The position numbers and the translations under genes were made by a program. A DNA stretch of 64,000 nt from positions 301,876 to 365,875 of the forward strand of contig NZ_JOJM01000001.1 in NCBI RefSeq assembly GCF_000720325.1, given 5' to 3'. The DNA comes from Streptomyces sp. NRRL B-1347. Its GTDB lineage: Bacteria > Actinomycetota > Actinomycetes > Streptomycetales > Streptomycetaceae. Below are positions 36,729 to 44,731 of the stretch, piece after piece; positions within the stretch are counted from its first letter, which is position 1; the number at the start of each line of letters is the position of its first letter. Below the pieces are notes generated by a model. The model had not been told where the DNA came from and did not search any database. It saw only the letters and a list, made by a program, of their open reading frames with translations.

Positions 36729-37501
36729 GCGGCACCGTCCTCGAAGCAGGTGGCGGACGGGCCGTCCAGGACGATGTCCCAGCGGTAGCCGAGCGCCCAC
36801 TCCGGCACCGTCAGACCGTGGTCGTAGGCGGCCACGAGGCGGGCCCGCGCCGCCTCGTCGGGGATCGAGAGGAAGACCGGGTCGTACGCGAGCAGCGGGT
36901 CGGCCGGGAAGTACATCTGCGTCACCAGGCGCTGCGCGAACGCCGTGCCGAACAGCGAGAAGTGCAGATGGGCGGGGCGCCAGGCGTTGTCGTGGTTGCG
37001 CCACGGGTAGGCGCCGGGCCGGATCGTGGTGAAGGAGTACGTGCCGTCGTCGCCCGTCAGACAGCGGCCGAAGCCGGTGAAGTTCGGGTCGAGCGGCGCC
37101 GCGTGCCGGTCCCGCCGGTGGACGTACCTGCCGGACGCGTTGGCCTGCCACACCTCGATCAACTGGCCTCGTACGGGCCGCCCGTGACGGTCCGTCACAC
37201 GGCCGGACACGGTGATGCGCTCGCCCAGCGGCTCGCCCGAGTGCTGGCGGGTCAGATCCCGCTCGAAGTCGGTGACGTCCGCGACGCCGAAGACCGGCCC
37301 GCTCAGCTCCACGGCCTCCGGGTCGGGAACGGGCACGGCGGAGTGGCGGGGATGGCGCAGCAGGGCCCCGCGGTAGGGCGGGACGCCGTGGGGCGTGCCG
37401 GGCGGCCGGGGCGCGGCCGCGCCGGGGGCGGACCGTTCGGCGCCCGGCGCGGTGACCGTCCGGCGCGCGGTCGGGTCGTCGTAGGGGGGATGAGGGGTCA
37501 T
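36725..37501 (-). CDS. pcaH: Protocatechuate 3,4-dioxygenase beta subunit
   Basis: 258 residues carrying the Fe(III) ligands of intradiol dioxygenases: Tyr126 (GRYVHRRD), Tyr165 (GAYPWRN), His178 and His180 (RPAHLHF). The first 45 residues are a Pro/Ala-rich extension. It is separated from pcaJ by a 40-bp gap containing a 7-bp hairpin. In S. coelicolor pcaF occupies this position. Confidence 0.94.
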   Translation of the reverse strand: MTPHPPYDDPTARRTVTAPGAERSAPGAAAPRPPGTPHGVPPYRGALLRHPRHSAVPVPDPEAVELSGPVFGVADVTDFERDLTRQHSGEPLGERITVSGRVTDRHGRPVRGQLIEVWQANASGRYVHRRDRHAAPLDPNFTGFGRCLTGDDGTYSFTTIRPGAYPWRNHDNAWRPAHLHFSLFGTAFAQRLVTQMYFPADPLLAYDPVFLSIPDEAARARLVAAYDHGLTVPEWALGYRWDIVLDGPSATCFEDGAA

Positions 37502-37521
37502 TGCGGCTGCCGCTCCCTTCC

Positions 37522-37541
37522 GGACCGGGCAGCGCCGGTCC
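37522..37541. terminator. Hairpin between pcaJ and pcaH
   Basis: ggaccgg (37522-37528) pairs with ccggtcc (37535-37541) around a 6-nt loop. It fills the junction directly after the pcaJ stop and upstream of pcaH. It may attenuate or separate the two halves of the operon. Confidence 0.4.
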
Positions 37542-38180
37542 TCACGCGTCCGGGACGCGCACCTTCGCCGCCGTCCGCGCGACGATCTCGGTGACGCCGA
37601 CTCCCGGTGCGCACTCGGTCAACTGAAGTCCGTCCCCGGTGACGTCGAAGACACCGAGGTCCGTGATGACGCGGTGCACGCACCGGCTGCCGGTGAGCGG
37701 CAGGTCGCACTCCTCCACGAGCTTGGGCGAGCCGTCCTTCGCGGTGTGCGTCATCGTCACGATCACCCTGCGGGCGCCGTGCACCAGGTCCATCGCCCCG
37801 CCGATCCCGGTGACGAGCCTGCCGGGGACCGCCCAGTTGGCGAGGTCCCCGCGCGCGGAGACCTGCATCGCGCCCAGGACGGCCACGTCGAGATGGCCGC
37901 CGCGGATCATCCCGAACGACAGCGCCGAGTCGAAGTACGCCGCCCCGGGAAGGGCCGTGACCGTCTCCTTGCCCGCGTTGATCAGGTCCGGGTCGACCGC
38001 GTCCGCCGTGGGGTAGGGGCCGACGCCGAGGACGCCGTTCTCCGACTGGACGACCACCTGCACGTCCGGCGGCAGGAAGCCCGGGATCAGCGTCGGCAGG
38101 CCGATGCCCAGGTTGACGTACTGGCCGTCCCCGAGCTCGGCCGCGGCCCGGGCCGCCACCTGTTCGCGGGTCCACGCCAT
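37542..38180 (-). CDS. pcaJ: 3-oxoadipate CoA-transferase, beta subunit
   Basis: 212 residues of the class I CoA-transferase beta fold with the catalytic glutamate in [10 protein letters not shown] (Glu47) and [20 protein letters not shown]. With PcaI it moves CoA from succinyl-CoA to beta-ketoadipate. The start overlaps the pcaI stop by one base (TGATG). Confidence 0.9.
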   Translation of the reverse strand: MAWTREQVAARAAAELGDGQYVNLGIGLPTLIPGFLPPDVQVVVQSENGVLGVGPYPTADAVDPDLINAGKETVTALPGAAYFDSALSFGMIRGGHLDVAVLGAMQVSARGDLANWAVPGRLVTGIGGAMDLVHGARRVIVTMTHTAKDGSPKLVEECDLPLTGSRCVHRVITDLGVFDVTGDGLQLTECAPGVGVTEIVARTAAKVRVPDA

Positions 38181-38935
38181 CAGTCGCTCACCGTCCGCTT
38201 CTCGACGCGCTTGGCGGCGGCCTCGCGCGGGCCGAGGGCGACGACGCGGTGCACGAAGACGCCCGGCAGGTGCACCGCGTCCGGGTCGATGGCGCCGGGC
38301 TCCACCAGCTCCTCCACCTCCGCGACGGTCACCCGTCCCGCCATCGCGGCCAGCGGGTTGAAGTTGCGGCTCGCCTTGGCGAACACCAGATTGCCGTGCC
38401 GGTCGCCGCGGGCCGCCCGCACCAGGGCGAAGTCGGTGCGCAGGCCGTGCTCCAGGACGTGGGGCACGCCGTCGAACTCCCGCGTCTCCTTGGGCGGCGA
38501 GGCCACCGCGACGCCGCCCGCGCCGTCGTACCGCCACGGAATCCCGCCGTCGGCGACCTGCGTGCCCACCCCGGCCGGGGTGTAGAAGGCGGGGATGCCG
38601 CAGCCCCCGGCGCGCAGGCGCTCCGCGAGGGTGCCCTGCGGGATCAGCTCCACCTCGAGATCGCCCGCCAGGTACCGGCGCGCGAACTCCTCGTTGCCAC
38701 CGATGTACGAGGCCGTCACGCGGGCGATCCGGCCCGCCGCGAGCAGCACGGCCAGGCCGGTGCCGAGCGCGCCGCAGTTGTTCGACACCACGTGCAGATC
38801 CGTGGTGCCGCGCCGGTGCAGCGCCTCGATCAGCACGGTCGGCACACCGCTGAGGCCGAAGCCGCCGACCGCGAGGGACGCGCCGTCCGCCACGTCGGCC
38901 ACCGCCGCCGCGGCCGTGGCGACCACCTTGTCCAT
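38180..38935 (-). CDS. pcaI: 3-oxoadipate CoA-transferase, alpha subunit
   Basis: 251 residues with the CoA-binding [31 protein letters not shown] and [20 protein letters not shown] typical of the alpha chain. It is the first gene of the pca operon, divergent from the MarR gene pcaV across 161 bp that contain two inverted repeats. Confidence 0.9.
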   Translation of the reverse strand: MDKVVATAAAAVADVADGASLAVGGFGLSGVPTVLIEALHRRGTTDLHVVSNNCGALGTGLAVLLAAGRIARVTASYIGGNEEFARRYLAGDLEVELIPQGTLAERLRAGGCGIPAFYTPAGVGTQVADGGIPWRYDGAGGVAVASPPKETREFDGVPHVLEHGLRTDFALVRAARGDRHGNLVFAKASRNFNPLAAMAGRVTVAEVEELVEPGAIDPDAVHLPGVFVHRVVALGPREAAAKRVEKRTVSD

Positions 38936-38995
38936 CCGGCAGCCTCACCTCCGCACGATCGTCAGCACACTGACTTTTGTCATCTGTCGTCCCGC

Positions 38996-39072
38996 GAACT
39001 CCAGTTCACGCTCCCACTGCCAGATGAGGCCGTCAAGGCTGCCTCAGGTCAGCTATCGTTCAGTGCACGAAC
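38996..39072. promoter_or_regulatory. Two inverted repeats, candidate PcaV operators
   Basis: gaactccagttc (38996-39007) is a perfect dyad with 5-bp arms and a 2-bp centre. gttcagtgcacgaac (39058-39072) is a GTTC-N7-GAAC dyad. Both lie between pcaI and pcaV, where the MarR regulator PcaV is known to bind in S. coelicolor. They share the GAAC/GTTC half-site. Confidence 0.55.
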
Positions 39073-39096
39073 TGTCGTGTCAGGGGAGGACCAGCC

Positions 39097-39552
39097 ATGG
39101 CCGCGGTGGATCTGACCAGCCATCCGGGGCACCTCGCCCGCCGCCTCCAGCAGGCCCACCACCTCCTGTGGAACACGATGGTCTCGGAGGAGACCACGTC
39201 GCCCCAGTTCGCCGTCCTCAACACGCTGGTCGCCGAGCCCGGCCTCGACCAGCGCGGCGTCGGCGAGCGCGTGGGCCTCGACCGGTCCACCGTCGCCGAG
39301 GTCATCAGCAGGCTCAGCCGCCGCGGCCTCGTCGACAAGGTCCGCGACCCGCAGGACGGCCGCCGCGCCCTGCTGCGCCTCACCGCCGACGGCAGGCGCG
39401 TCCACCGCAAGCTGACGGTGCGCACGGCCCGGATGAACCAGATCTTCCTCGCCCCGCTGGACGCCGAGGAGCGCCGGCAGTTCCTCGACCTGGCCCAGCG
39501 GGTCGCGGACGCCGCCGAGCACCTGCGGTCCGCGCCCCTGACGCCCTCGTGA
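39097..39552 (+). CDS. pcaV: MarR-family regulator of protocatechuate catabolism
   Basis: A 151-residue winged-helix MarR protein. The DNA-binding region is QRGVGERVGLDRSTVAEVIS with the wing RDPQDGRRALLRLT. The divergent position next to pcaI is that of PcaV (SCO6704), a repressor released by protocatechuate. The ATG follows GGGGAGG. It ends 12 bp from the convergent DUF3048 gene. Confidence 0.88.
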   Translation: MAAVDLTSHPGHLARRLQQAHHLLWNTMVSEETTSPQFAVLNTLVAEPGLDQRGVGERVGLDRSTVAEVISRLSRRGLVDKVRDPQDGRRALLRLTADGRRVHRKLTVRTARMNQIFLAPLDAEERRQFLDLAQRVADAAEHLRSAPLTPS

Positions 39553-39564
39553 GCACCGCCCCGC

Positions 39565-40530
39565 TCACGCCTGGGTGAGCACCACCCACACCGGGCCCTC
39601 GGCGAACGCAAGCGGCTTGCCCTCGCGCGTCGTGAACGTGGTGCCGTCCCGCGCCGTGTCGCGCCGCCAGCGCGCCTCGTACGCACGGCCGTCCCGCAGC
39701 ACCCGCGCGCTGCCCGAGCCCACCGTGCGACTGAAGGGCGACGCGCTGCCCGAGCGGTCGTGGAAGCGCGAGTCGCGGATGTCGACGCGCTGCTCGACCA
39801 CGGTGGCGGCGCCGAGCGCGGCCCCGGACGCGGTACGGGCGGGCGTGCCGTCCATCGCGATGTGCCAGCGCCCCTCGTACTCGACCCAGGTGAAGGTGAA
39901 GCGCGCGGAGGGGAAGCGCAGCGTCTGCCGGGTCGTGGGCGTGCCGCCCGCCGGGCGCGGCCCGAACCGGAAGCCCGTGCTCTCCAGCCCTTCGGCCGCC
40001 ACCCGCGCCCCCAGCGCCGCCGGGCGGACGTAGAGGTTGTGCGGCGCGGGCTTCGCGCCGCCCCGGTAGTACGCCCTGCCGGGGGCCCCGCCCGGGGGCA
40101 GGGCGCGCAGCGGGGCCGCGTCGATCAGCGGGAGCAGCTTCGACTGCGCCCCGGAGAACGCGAGCACCGGGTCGTCGAACTGGCGCAGCAGCTCCAGGTC
40201 CGTCTCCCGGGCGCTGCGCACCGGCCCCACCACGGGCGGCAGTCGGCGTGCGTAGACGGCCATCAGCCGGCTGAGCCCGGCCTCCACCCGCTCCACGTAC
40301 ACGACGTCCGCCGCCTCCAGGCCGGTCTGCGGGCGCGCGGGGCCCACGTTGTCGACCTTCACGGCGAGCACGCGGCCGCCTCTGCCCTGGCCCGTCGGCC
40401 GCCCGTCCGTGCCCGCCCGCTCCAGGGTGCAGGCGGGCGTGAGCGTGGCGAGTGCCAGCACCGCGACCGCCGCACGCCACGCTCGCGCTCCTCGCGCCGT
40501 CGTGTGCCCCACGCGTGTTCGCCGTTCCAT
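39565..40530 (-). CDS. DUF3048-domain secreted (lipo)protein
   Basis: 321 residues. An N-terminal signal (AWRAAVAVLALATLTPAC) ends at Cys34, a weak lipobox. The mature protein has VLAVKVDNVGPARPQTGLEA, DVVYVERVEAGLSRLMAVYA and VGPVRSARETDLELL, the hallmarks of YerB-like DUF3048 proteins, which are extracytoplasmic and of unknown role. The ATG at 40530 is chosen to include the signal. Confidence 0.88.
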   Translation of the reverse strand: MERRTRVGHTTARGARAWRAAVAVLALATLTPACTLERAGTDGRPTGQGRGGRVLAVKVDNVGPARPQTGLEAADVVYVERVEAGLSRLMAVYARRLPPVVGPVRSARETDLELLRQFDDPVLAFSGAQSKLLPLIDAAPLRALPPGGAPGRAYYRGGAKPAPHNLYVRPAALGARVAAEGLESTGFRFGPRPAGGTPTTRQTLRFPSARFTFTWVEYEGRWHIAMDGTPARTASGAALGAATVVEQRVDIRDSRFHDRSGSASPFSRTVGSGSARVLRDGRAYEARWRRDTARDGTTFTTREGKPLAFAEGPVWVVLTQA

Positions 40531-40559
40531 GCCGGGGATGTACCCGAATACGGCCGTTG

Positions 40560-42344
40560 TCAGCCGAGGTCGAAGGCGTTCCGCAGACCGAGGCGGTAGC
40601 GGGTGCGGTCGGCGCGCTTGAGGCCCGCCAGCTCGGGGACGCGGTAGCGGGGCTTCACCGTGCACCGCTGCGCGTCCGAACCCGCCCGGTCGAGCAGGGC
40701 GTTGACGGCCTGGCGCGCGGCCGCGTTGGCGCCCTCCATGGTGGCCAGGTCGATGTCCACGGCCACGTAGTCGCCCGCGAGGAAGAAGTTGGGGATCTTC
40801 GTCGCGGCCGACGGGCGGTGGTGCAGCGTGCCCACCGGGTGGATCAGGAGCTCGTCCTCGTTCGTCGGGTTCGGCCCGCCGATGCCGTCCACGCCCGGGT
40901 CGAGGTGCCAGGAGTGCAGCTTGCCGTCGGTCAGGACCTGCTTGCCGGTGTCGTTGAGATGGGCCTTCAGCTGCGCCCACACCTCGCGCGCCACCTCCTC
41001 GCGCGTGCAGTTCTTGGCCGTCTTGCCGTACAGGATGCCCGGCTTGTCCCAGTCGGAGATGTCCACCGACAGACAGTCCACCGCGACGCCGTCGCCGTAG
41101 TCGGCGGGGAAGTCGCGGCCCTTCCAGTGCGCGGCCTGGGCGATGCCCGTGAGCGACCAGGGCGAGTCGACGCAGTTGAAGTGCCCGTCGACGATTCTGG
41201 GCCGCTCCGTCAGATAGAACTGGATGCCCGTCATCCAGTCGGTCTGCAGCTTGTCGCAGCGCGCCAGCTGCGGATCCGCCCCGCGCAGCGCGGCACCCCA
41301 CGTCCTGCGGGCGTGCTCCACCGGCATGGCCTGCACGTAGTGGTCGGCGGTCACGTCGCGGCGTACGCCCCCGGCGTCCTCGATCACCGCATTGGTCACC
41401 CGGCCGCCGCCGTACGCCACCTCGCGCACGGTCCAGCCGACGCGGAACTCCACGCCGAGCGACTTCAGATGCGCCACCCACGGGTCGATCCACGCCTCGT
41501 TGGTCGGCGCGTTCAGGATGCGGTCGGGCGGGCCGTCCGCGCCCCGTCCCAGGGCGTTGAACACGAAGGCCTCACCGAGCGTGCCGACGGTACGGGTGCT
41601 GGCCACCTCCGCCTTCGTCGCCACGATGTTGCGGGTCACGCCGATCGCGAGGATGCGCTGGTAGTCGTACGACATGTCCTTGGCACGCACGAAGTCCCAC
41701 CAGGGCTCGGCCTCCCACTGGTCGTCGCGGCGCTCGTCGCAGCTGGTGAGGAAGACCAGGGCGCGGTTCACGAAGTACGCGACCTCGTGCGCCGGGATGC
41801 TGAACGCGGTGTCGAGGAACGCGGTGAGGGCGCGCGCGATGTCGTCGGGGGTCAGGTCGGCGGGCTCGCCGTCGCGGCCGGGGATCGGCAGGCGGATGTC
41901 CTCGCGGCCGCCCGAGCGCGTGAAGCTCATCTCCGGAGGCGCGACCAGGTTGTCCCACACACCGTTGCGGTTCCCGGGGAAGGGGATGCGGCGCATCGTG
42001 TCCGGCAGGTTGTGGTAGATGCCCGGGATGAAGCGGAAGCCGTGCTCACCGGGGAGCGGTTTGCGGGTGCCCTTCGCGCTGTCCGGTACGTCGAAGCTGC
42101 GGGCCTTGCCGCCCAGGGCGCGGCGCTCGTAGACCGTGACGGCGAAGCCGCGCTCGGCGAGTTCGTGGGCGGCGGTGAGCCCGGCGACGCCGCCGCCCAG
42201 CACCGCCACGGACTGTCTGGCGCGAGGGGCCGCGCTCGCGGGGCCGGGTAGCCCGCCGAGGCCGAGGGCGGCCGCGCCGCCCGCTGTCGCCGCGCCCTTG
42301 ACGAAGGTCCGGCGTGTGCTTCCTGATGCGTGCGCCCGCCCCAT
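40560..42344 (-). CDS. Tat-exported FAD-dependent oxidoreductase (phytoene-desaturase/HpnE-like)
   Basis: 594 residues. The N-terminus STRRTFVKGAATAGGAAALG is a Tat signal. It is followed by the FAD-binding VAVLGGGVAGLTAAHELAER and, at the C-terminus, NFFLAGDYVAVDIDLATMEG, which closes the dinucleotide fold. The overall pattern is that of amine oxidase/phytoene-desaturase-type enzymes, and automated pipelines often name such proteins hydroxysqualene dehydroxylase. No hopanoid or carotenoid gene is nearby and an exported enzyme of that pathway would be odd, so the substrate is left open. Confidence 0.82.
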   Translation of the reverse strand: MGRAHASGSTRRTFVKGAATAGGAAALGLGGLPGPASAAPRARQSVAVLGGGVAGLTAAHELAERGFAVTVYERRALGGKARSFDVPDSAKGTRKPLPGEHGFRFIPGIYHNLPDTMRRIPFPGNRNGVWDNLVAPPEMSFTRSGGREDIRLPIPGRDGEPADLTPDDIARALTAFLDTAFSIPAHEVAYFVNRALVFLTSCDERRDDQWEAEPWWDFVRAKDMSYDYQRILAIGVTRNIVATKAEVASTRTVGTLGEAFVFNALGRGADGPPDRILNAPTNEAWIDPWVAHLKSLGVEFRVGWTVREVAYGGGRVTNAVIEDAGGVRRDVTADHYVQAMPVEHARRTWGAALRGADPQLARCDKLQTDWMTGIQFYLTERPRIVDGHFNCVDSPWSLTGIAQAAHWKGRDFPADYGDGVAVDCLSVDISDWDKPGILYGKTAKNCTREEVAREVWAQLKAHLNDTGKQVLTDGKLHSWHLDPGVDGIGGPNPTNEDELLIHPVGTLHHRPSAATKIPNFFLAGDYVAVDIDLATMEGANAAARQAVNALLDRAGSDAQRCTVKPRYRVPELAGLKRADRTRYRLGLRNAFDLG

Positions 42345-42482
42345 CGAGCCCTCCCCTTACCGTCGGTAACGCCTGTGTCAGGCGCGGAGCCTACGGCCGT
42401 GCTCTGCGGGGTGGAAGTGACTGGGGCAGGCTTGGCGGAAACTCGCCCGTGTCCCGTCTCGCCCGTGTCCTGCCTCGGACGG

Positions 42483-43571
42483 TTACGCCTCGGAGGGTTG
42501 CGCCGGCGCCGAGCCCAGTACCTCCGCCAGGTCGTACCCGGCCGGTTCCTCCAGTTGGGCGTACGTGCACGACGCGGGGTCGCGGTCGGGGCGCCAGGTG
42601 CGGAACTGAGCCGTGTGGCGGAAGCGGGCCCCGTTCTCCATGTGGTCGTAGGCCACCTCGCACACCCGCTCGGGCCGCAGCGGTACCCAGGTCAGGTCCT
42701 TCTTCCCCGACCACCGGTTCACCGCCCCGGGAAGGCGCGCGCTCTCGTGGGCGGCCTCGTCCGCCCAGGCCGCCCACGGATGCCCCGCGACGGAGTCCAT
42801 CCGCAGTGGTTCCAGCTCCGTCATGAGCTGCTCGCGCCGCTTCATGGAGAACGCGGCGCACACCCCGACGTGCTGGAGCGTGCCCGTGGCGTCGTACAGG
42901 CCGAGGAGGAGCGAGCCCACGACGGGCCCGCTCTTGTGCAGCCGGAAGCCCGCGACCACGCAGTCCGCCGTGCGCTCGTGCTTGATCTTGTACATGAGGC
43001 GTTCGTTCTGGCGGTACCTGAGGTCGAGGGGCTTGGCGACCACGCCGTCGAGCCCGGCCCCCTCGTACCGCTCGAACCACTCCCGCGCCACCTCCTCGTC
43101 GAGCGTCGCGGGCGCCAGGTGCACCGGTGCCGGCACGCCTTCCAGCGCCTTGGCGAGCAGCCGGCGCCGGTCGCGCAGCGCGAGGTCCCACAGGGCCTCG
43201 TCGAAGAGGGCGAGCACGTCGAAGGCGACGTAGGAGGCGGGGGTGCGCTCGGCGAGCAGCCGCACCCGGGAGTCCGCCGGGTGGATGCGCTCGGTGAGGG
43301 CGTCGAAGTCCAGGCGCCCGCCGCGCGCGATGACGATCTCGCCGTCCAGGACGCACCGCTCGGGCAGGTGCTCCCGCAGCGCCTCGACCAGTTCGGGAAA
43401 GTAGCGGGTCAGGGACTTCGTGCCCCGGCTGCCGATCTCCACCTCCGGGCCGTCGCGGAAGACGATCGCGCGGAAGCCGTCCCACTTGGCCTCGTACTGC
43501 ATGCCCGGCGGGATCCTCGCCACGGACTTGGCGAGCATGGGCTTCACGGGCGGCATCACCGGCAGGTCCAT
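42483..43571 (-). CDS. ATP-dependent DNA ligase (LigD ligase domain as a separate protein)
   Basis: A 362-residue ligase with adenylation lysine Lys29 in YEAKWDGFRA. Further nucleotidyltransferase motifs are LDGEIVI, SYVAFDVL, GLDGVVAKPLDLRYR and the C-terminal OB-fold segment. It corresponds to the ligase part of LigD, which seals breaks in Ku-dependent end joining, or to a LigC paralogue. It is divergent from the matching polymerase domain gene. No Ku gene is in the window. Confidence 0.9.
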   Translation of the reverse strand: MDLPVMPPVKPMLAKSVARIPPGMQYEAKWDGFRAIVFRDGPEVEIGSRGTKSLTRYFPELVEALREHLPERCVLDGEIVIARGGRLDFDALTERIHPADSRVRLLAERTPASYVAFDVLALFDEALWDLALRDRRRLLAKALEGVPAPVHLAPATLDEEVAREWFERYEGAGLDGVVAKPLDLRYRQNERLMYKIKHERTADCVVAGFRLHKSGPVVGSLLLGLYDATGTLQHVGVCAAFSMKRREQLMTELEPLRMDSVAGHPWAAWADEAAHESARLPGAVNRWSGKKDLTWVPLRPERVCEVAYDHMENGARFRHTAQFRTWRPDRDPASCTYAQLEEPAGYDLAEVLGSAPAQPSEA

Positions 43572-43677
43572 GATCCCGATTCTGCTCCGGGGCGGGGGAA
43601 CTCGCCCGGTATGCCGGTGTGGAAGGTGGGGAATGCCCGGTATGCGCGTTCGTCCGCGGGCGTCTAGCGTGGCTCGC

Positions 43678-44700
43678 ATGGGTGGCGCGGGCGCGGCGGT
43701 GGAGCTGACGGCCGGAGAGCGGACGGTACGGCTCTCCAGCCCCGACCGGGTGCTGTTCCCCGAGCGCGGCTTCACCAAGCGGGACCTCGCCGAGTACTTC
43801 ATCGCCGTCGGCGACGGCATCCTGAGGGCGCTGCGCGACCGCCCCACCACCCTGGAGCGCTATCCGGAGGGCGTCGACGGCGAGCACTTCTACCAGAAGC
43901 GCGCCCCGAAGAACCTGCCCGACTGGATCCCCACCGGCACCATCACCTTCCCCAGCGGCCGCACCGCCGACGAGATCTGCCCGAGCGAGGTCGCCGCCGT
44001 CGTCTGGGCCGCCCAGTACGGCACGCTCACCTTCCACCCGTGGCCGGTGCGCGGGGCCGACGCCGACCACCCCGACGAGCTGCGCCTCGACCTGGACCCG
44101 CAGCCCGGCACCGACTACGCCGACGCCGTCCGCGCGGCCCACGAACTGCGCGCGGTCCTCGCCGAGTTCGGGCTGCGGGGCTGGCCCAAGACCTCCGGCG
44201 GGCGCGGCCTGCACGTGTTCGTGCCGATCGCGCCGCGCTGGACGTTCGTACAGGTGCGACGGGCCGCCATCGCCTGCGGGCGCGAGCTGGAGCGGCGCAT
44301 GCCGGACGCCGTGACCACCGCCTGGTGGAAGGAGGAGCGCGGCGAGCGGATCTTCGTCGACTTCAACCAGACCGCCCGCGACCGCACCATCGCCTCCGCC
44401 TACTCGGTGCGCGCCCGCCCGCACGCCCCCGTCTCCGCGCCCCTGCGCTGGGAGGAGCTGGACGACGCGGTGCCCCGCGACTTCGACCTCGGCACCATGC
44501 CCGCGCGCTACGCCGAGGTCGGCGACGTGCACCGGGACATGGACGAGCACGCTTTCTCCCTGGAGGGCCTGCTCGAACAGGCGGACCGCGACGAGCACGA
44601 CCACGGCCTCGGCGACCTGCCGTACCCGCCGGAGTACCCGAAGATGCCGGGCGAGCCGAAGCGGGTCCAGCCGAGCCGCGCGAAGCACGACGACAGCTGA
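43678..44700 (+). CDS. LigD-type primase-polymerase domain protein
   Basis: 340 residues of the archaeo-eukaryotic primase superfamily PolDom. RLSSPDRVLFPERGFTKRDL starts the domain, and the catalytic ELRLDLDPQPGTDY, KTSGGRGLHVFVPI and FVDFNQTARDRTIASAYS follow. In NHEJ this activity fills ends with ribonucleotides before ligation. Here it is a free-standing protein, about 106 bp from and divergent to the ligase gene. The ATG at 43678 is used because the frame's upstream extension is out of character. Confidence 0.9.
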   Translation: MGGAGAAVELTAGERTVRLSSPDRVLFPERGFTKRDLAEYFIAVGDGILRALRDRPTTLERYPEGVDGEHFYQKRAPKNLPDWIPTGTITFPSGRTADEICPSEVAAVVWAAQYGTLTFHPWPVRGADADHPDELRLDLDPQPGTDYADAVRAAHELRAVLAEFGLRGWPKTSGGRGLHVFVPIAPRWTFVQVRRAAIACGRELERRMPDAVTTAWWKEERGERIFVDFNQTARDRTIASAYSVRARPHAPVSAPLRWEELDDAVPRDFDLGTMPARYAEVGDVHRDMDEHAFSLEGLLEQADRDEHDHGLGDLPYPPEYPKMPGEPKRVQPSRAKHDDS

Positions 44701-44731
44701 ACCCGCCAGGGGGGAAGCGCCCGCGGCCGGG

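Noticed and set aside
40560..42344. Hopanoid or carotenoid biosynthesis cluster
   Set aside because: Only one desaturase-like gene is present, it carries an export signal, and no synthase or cyclase genes accompany it.
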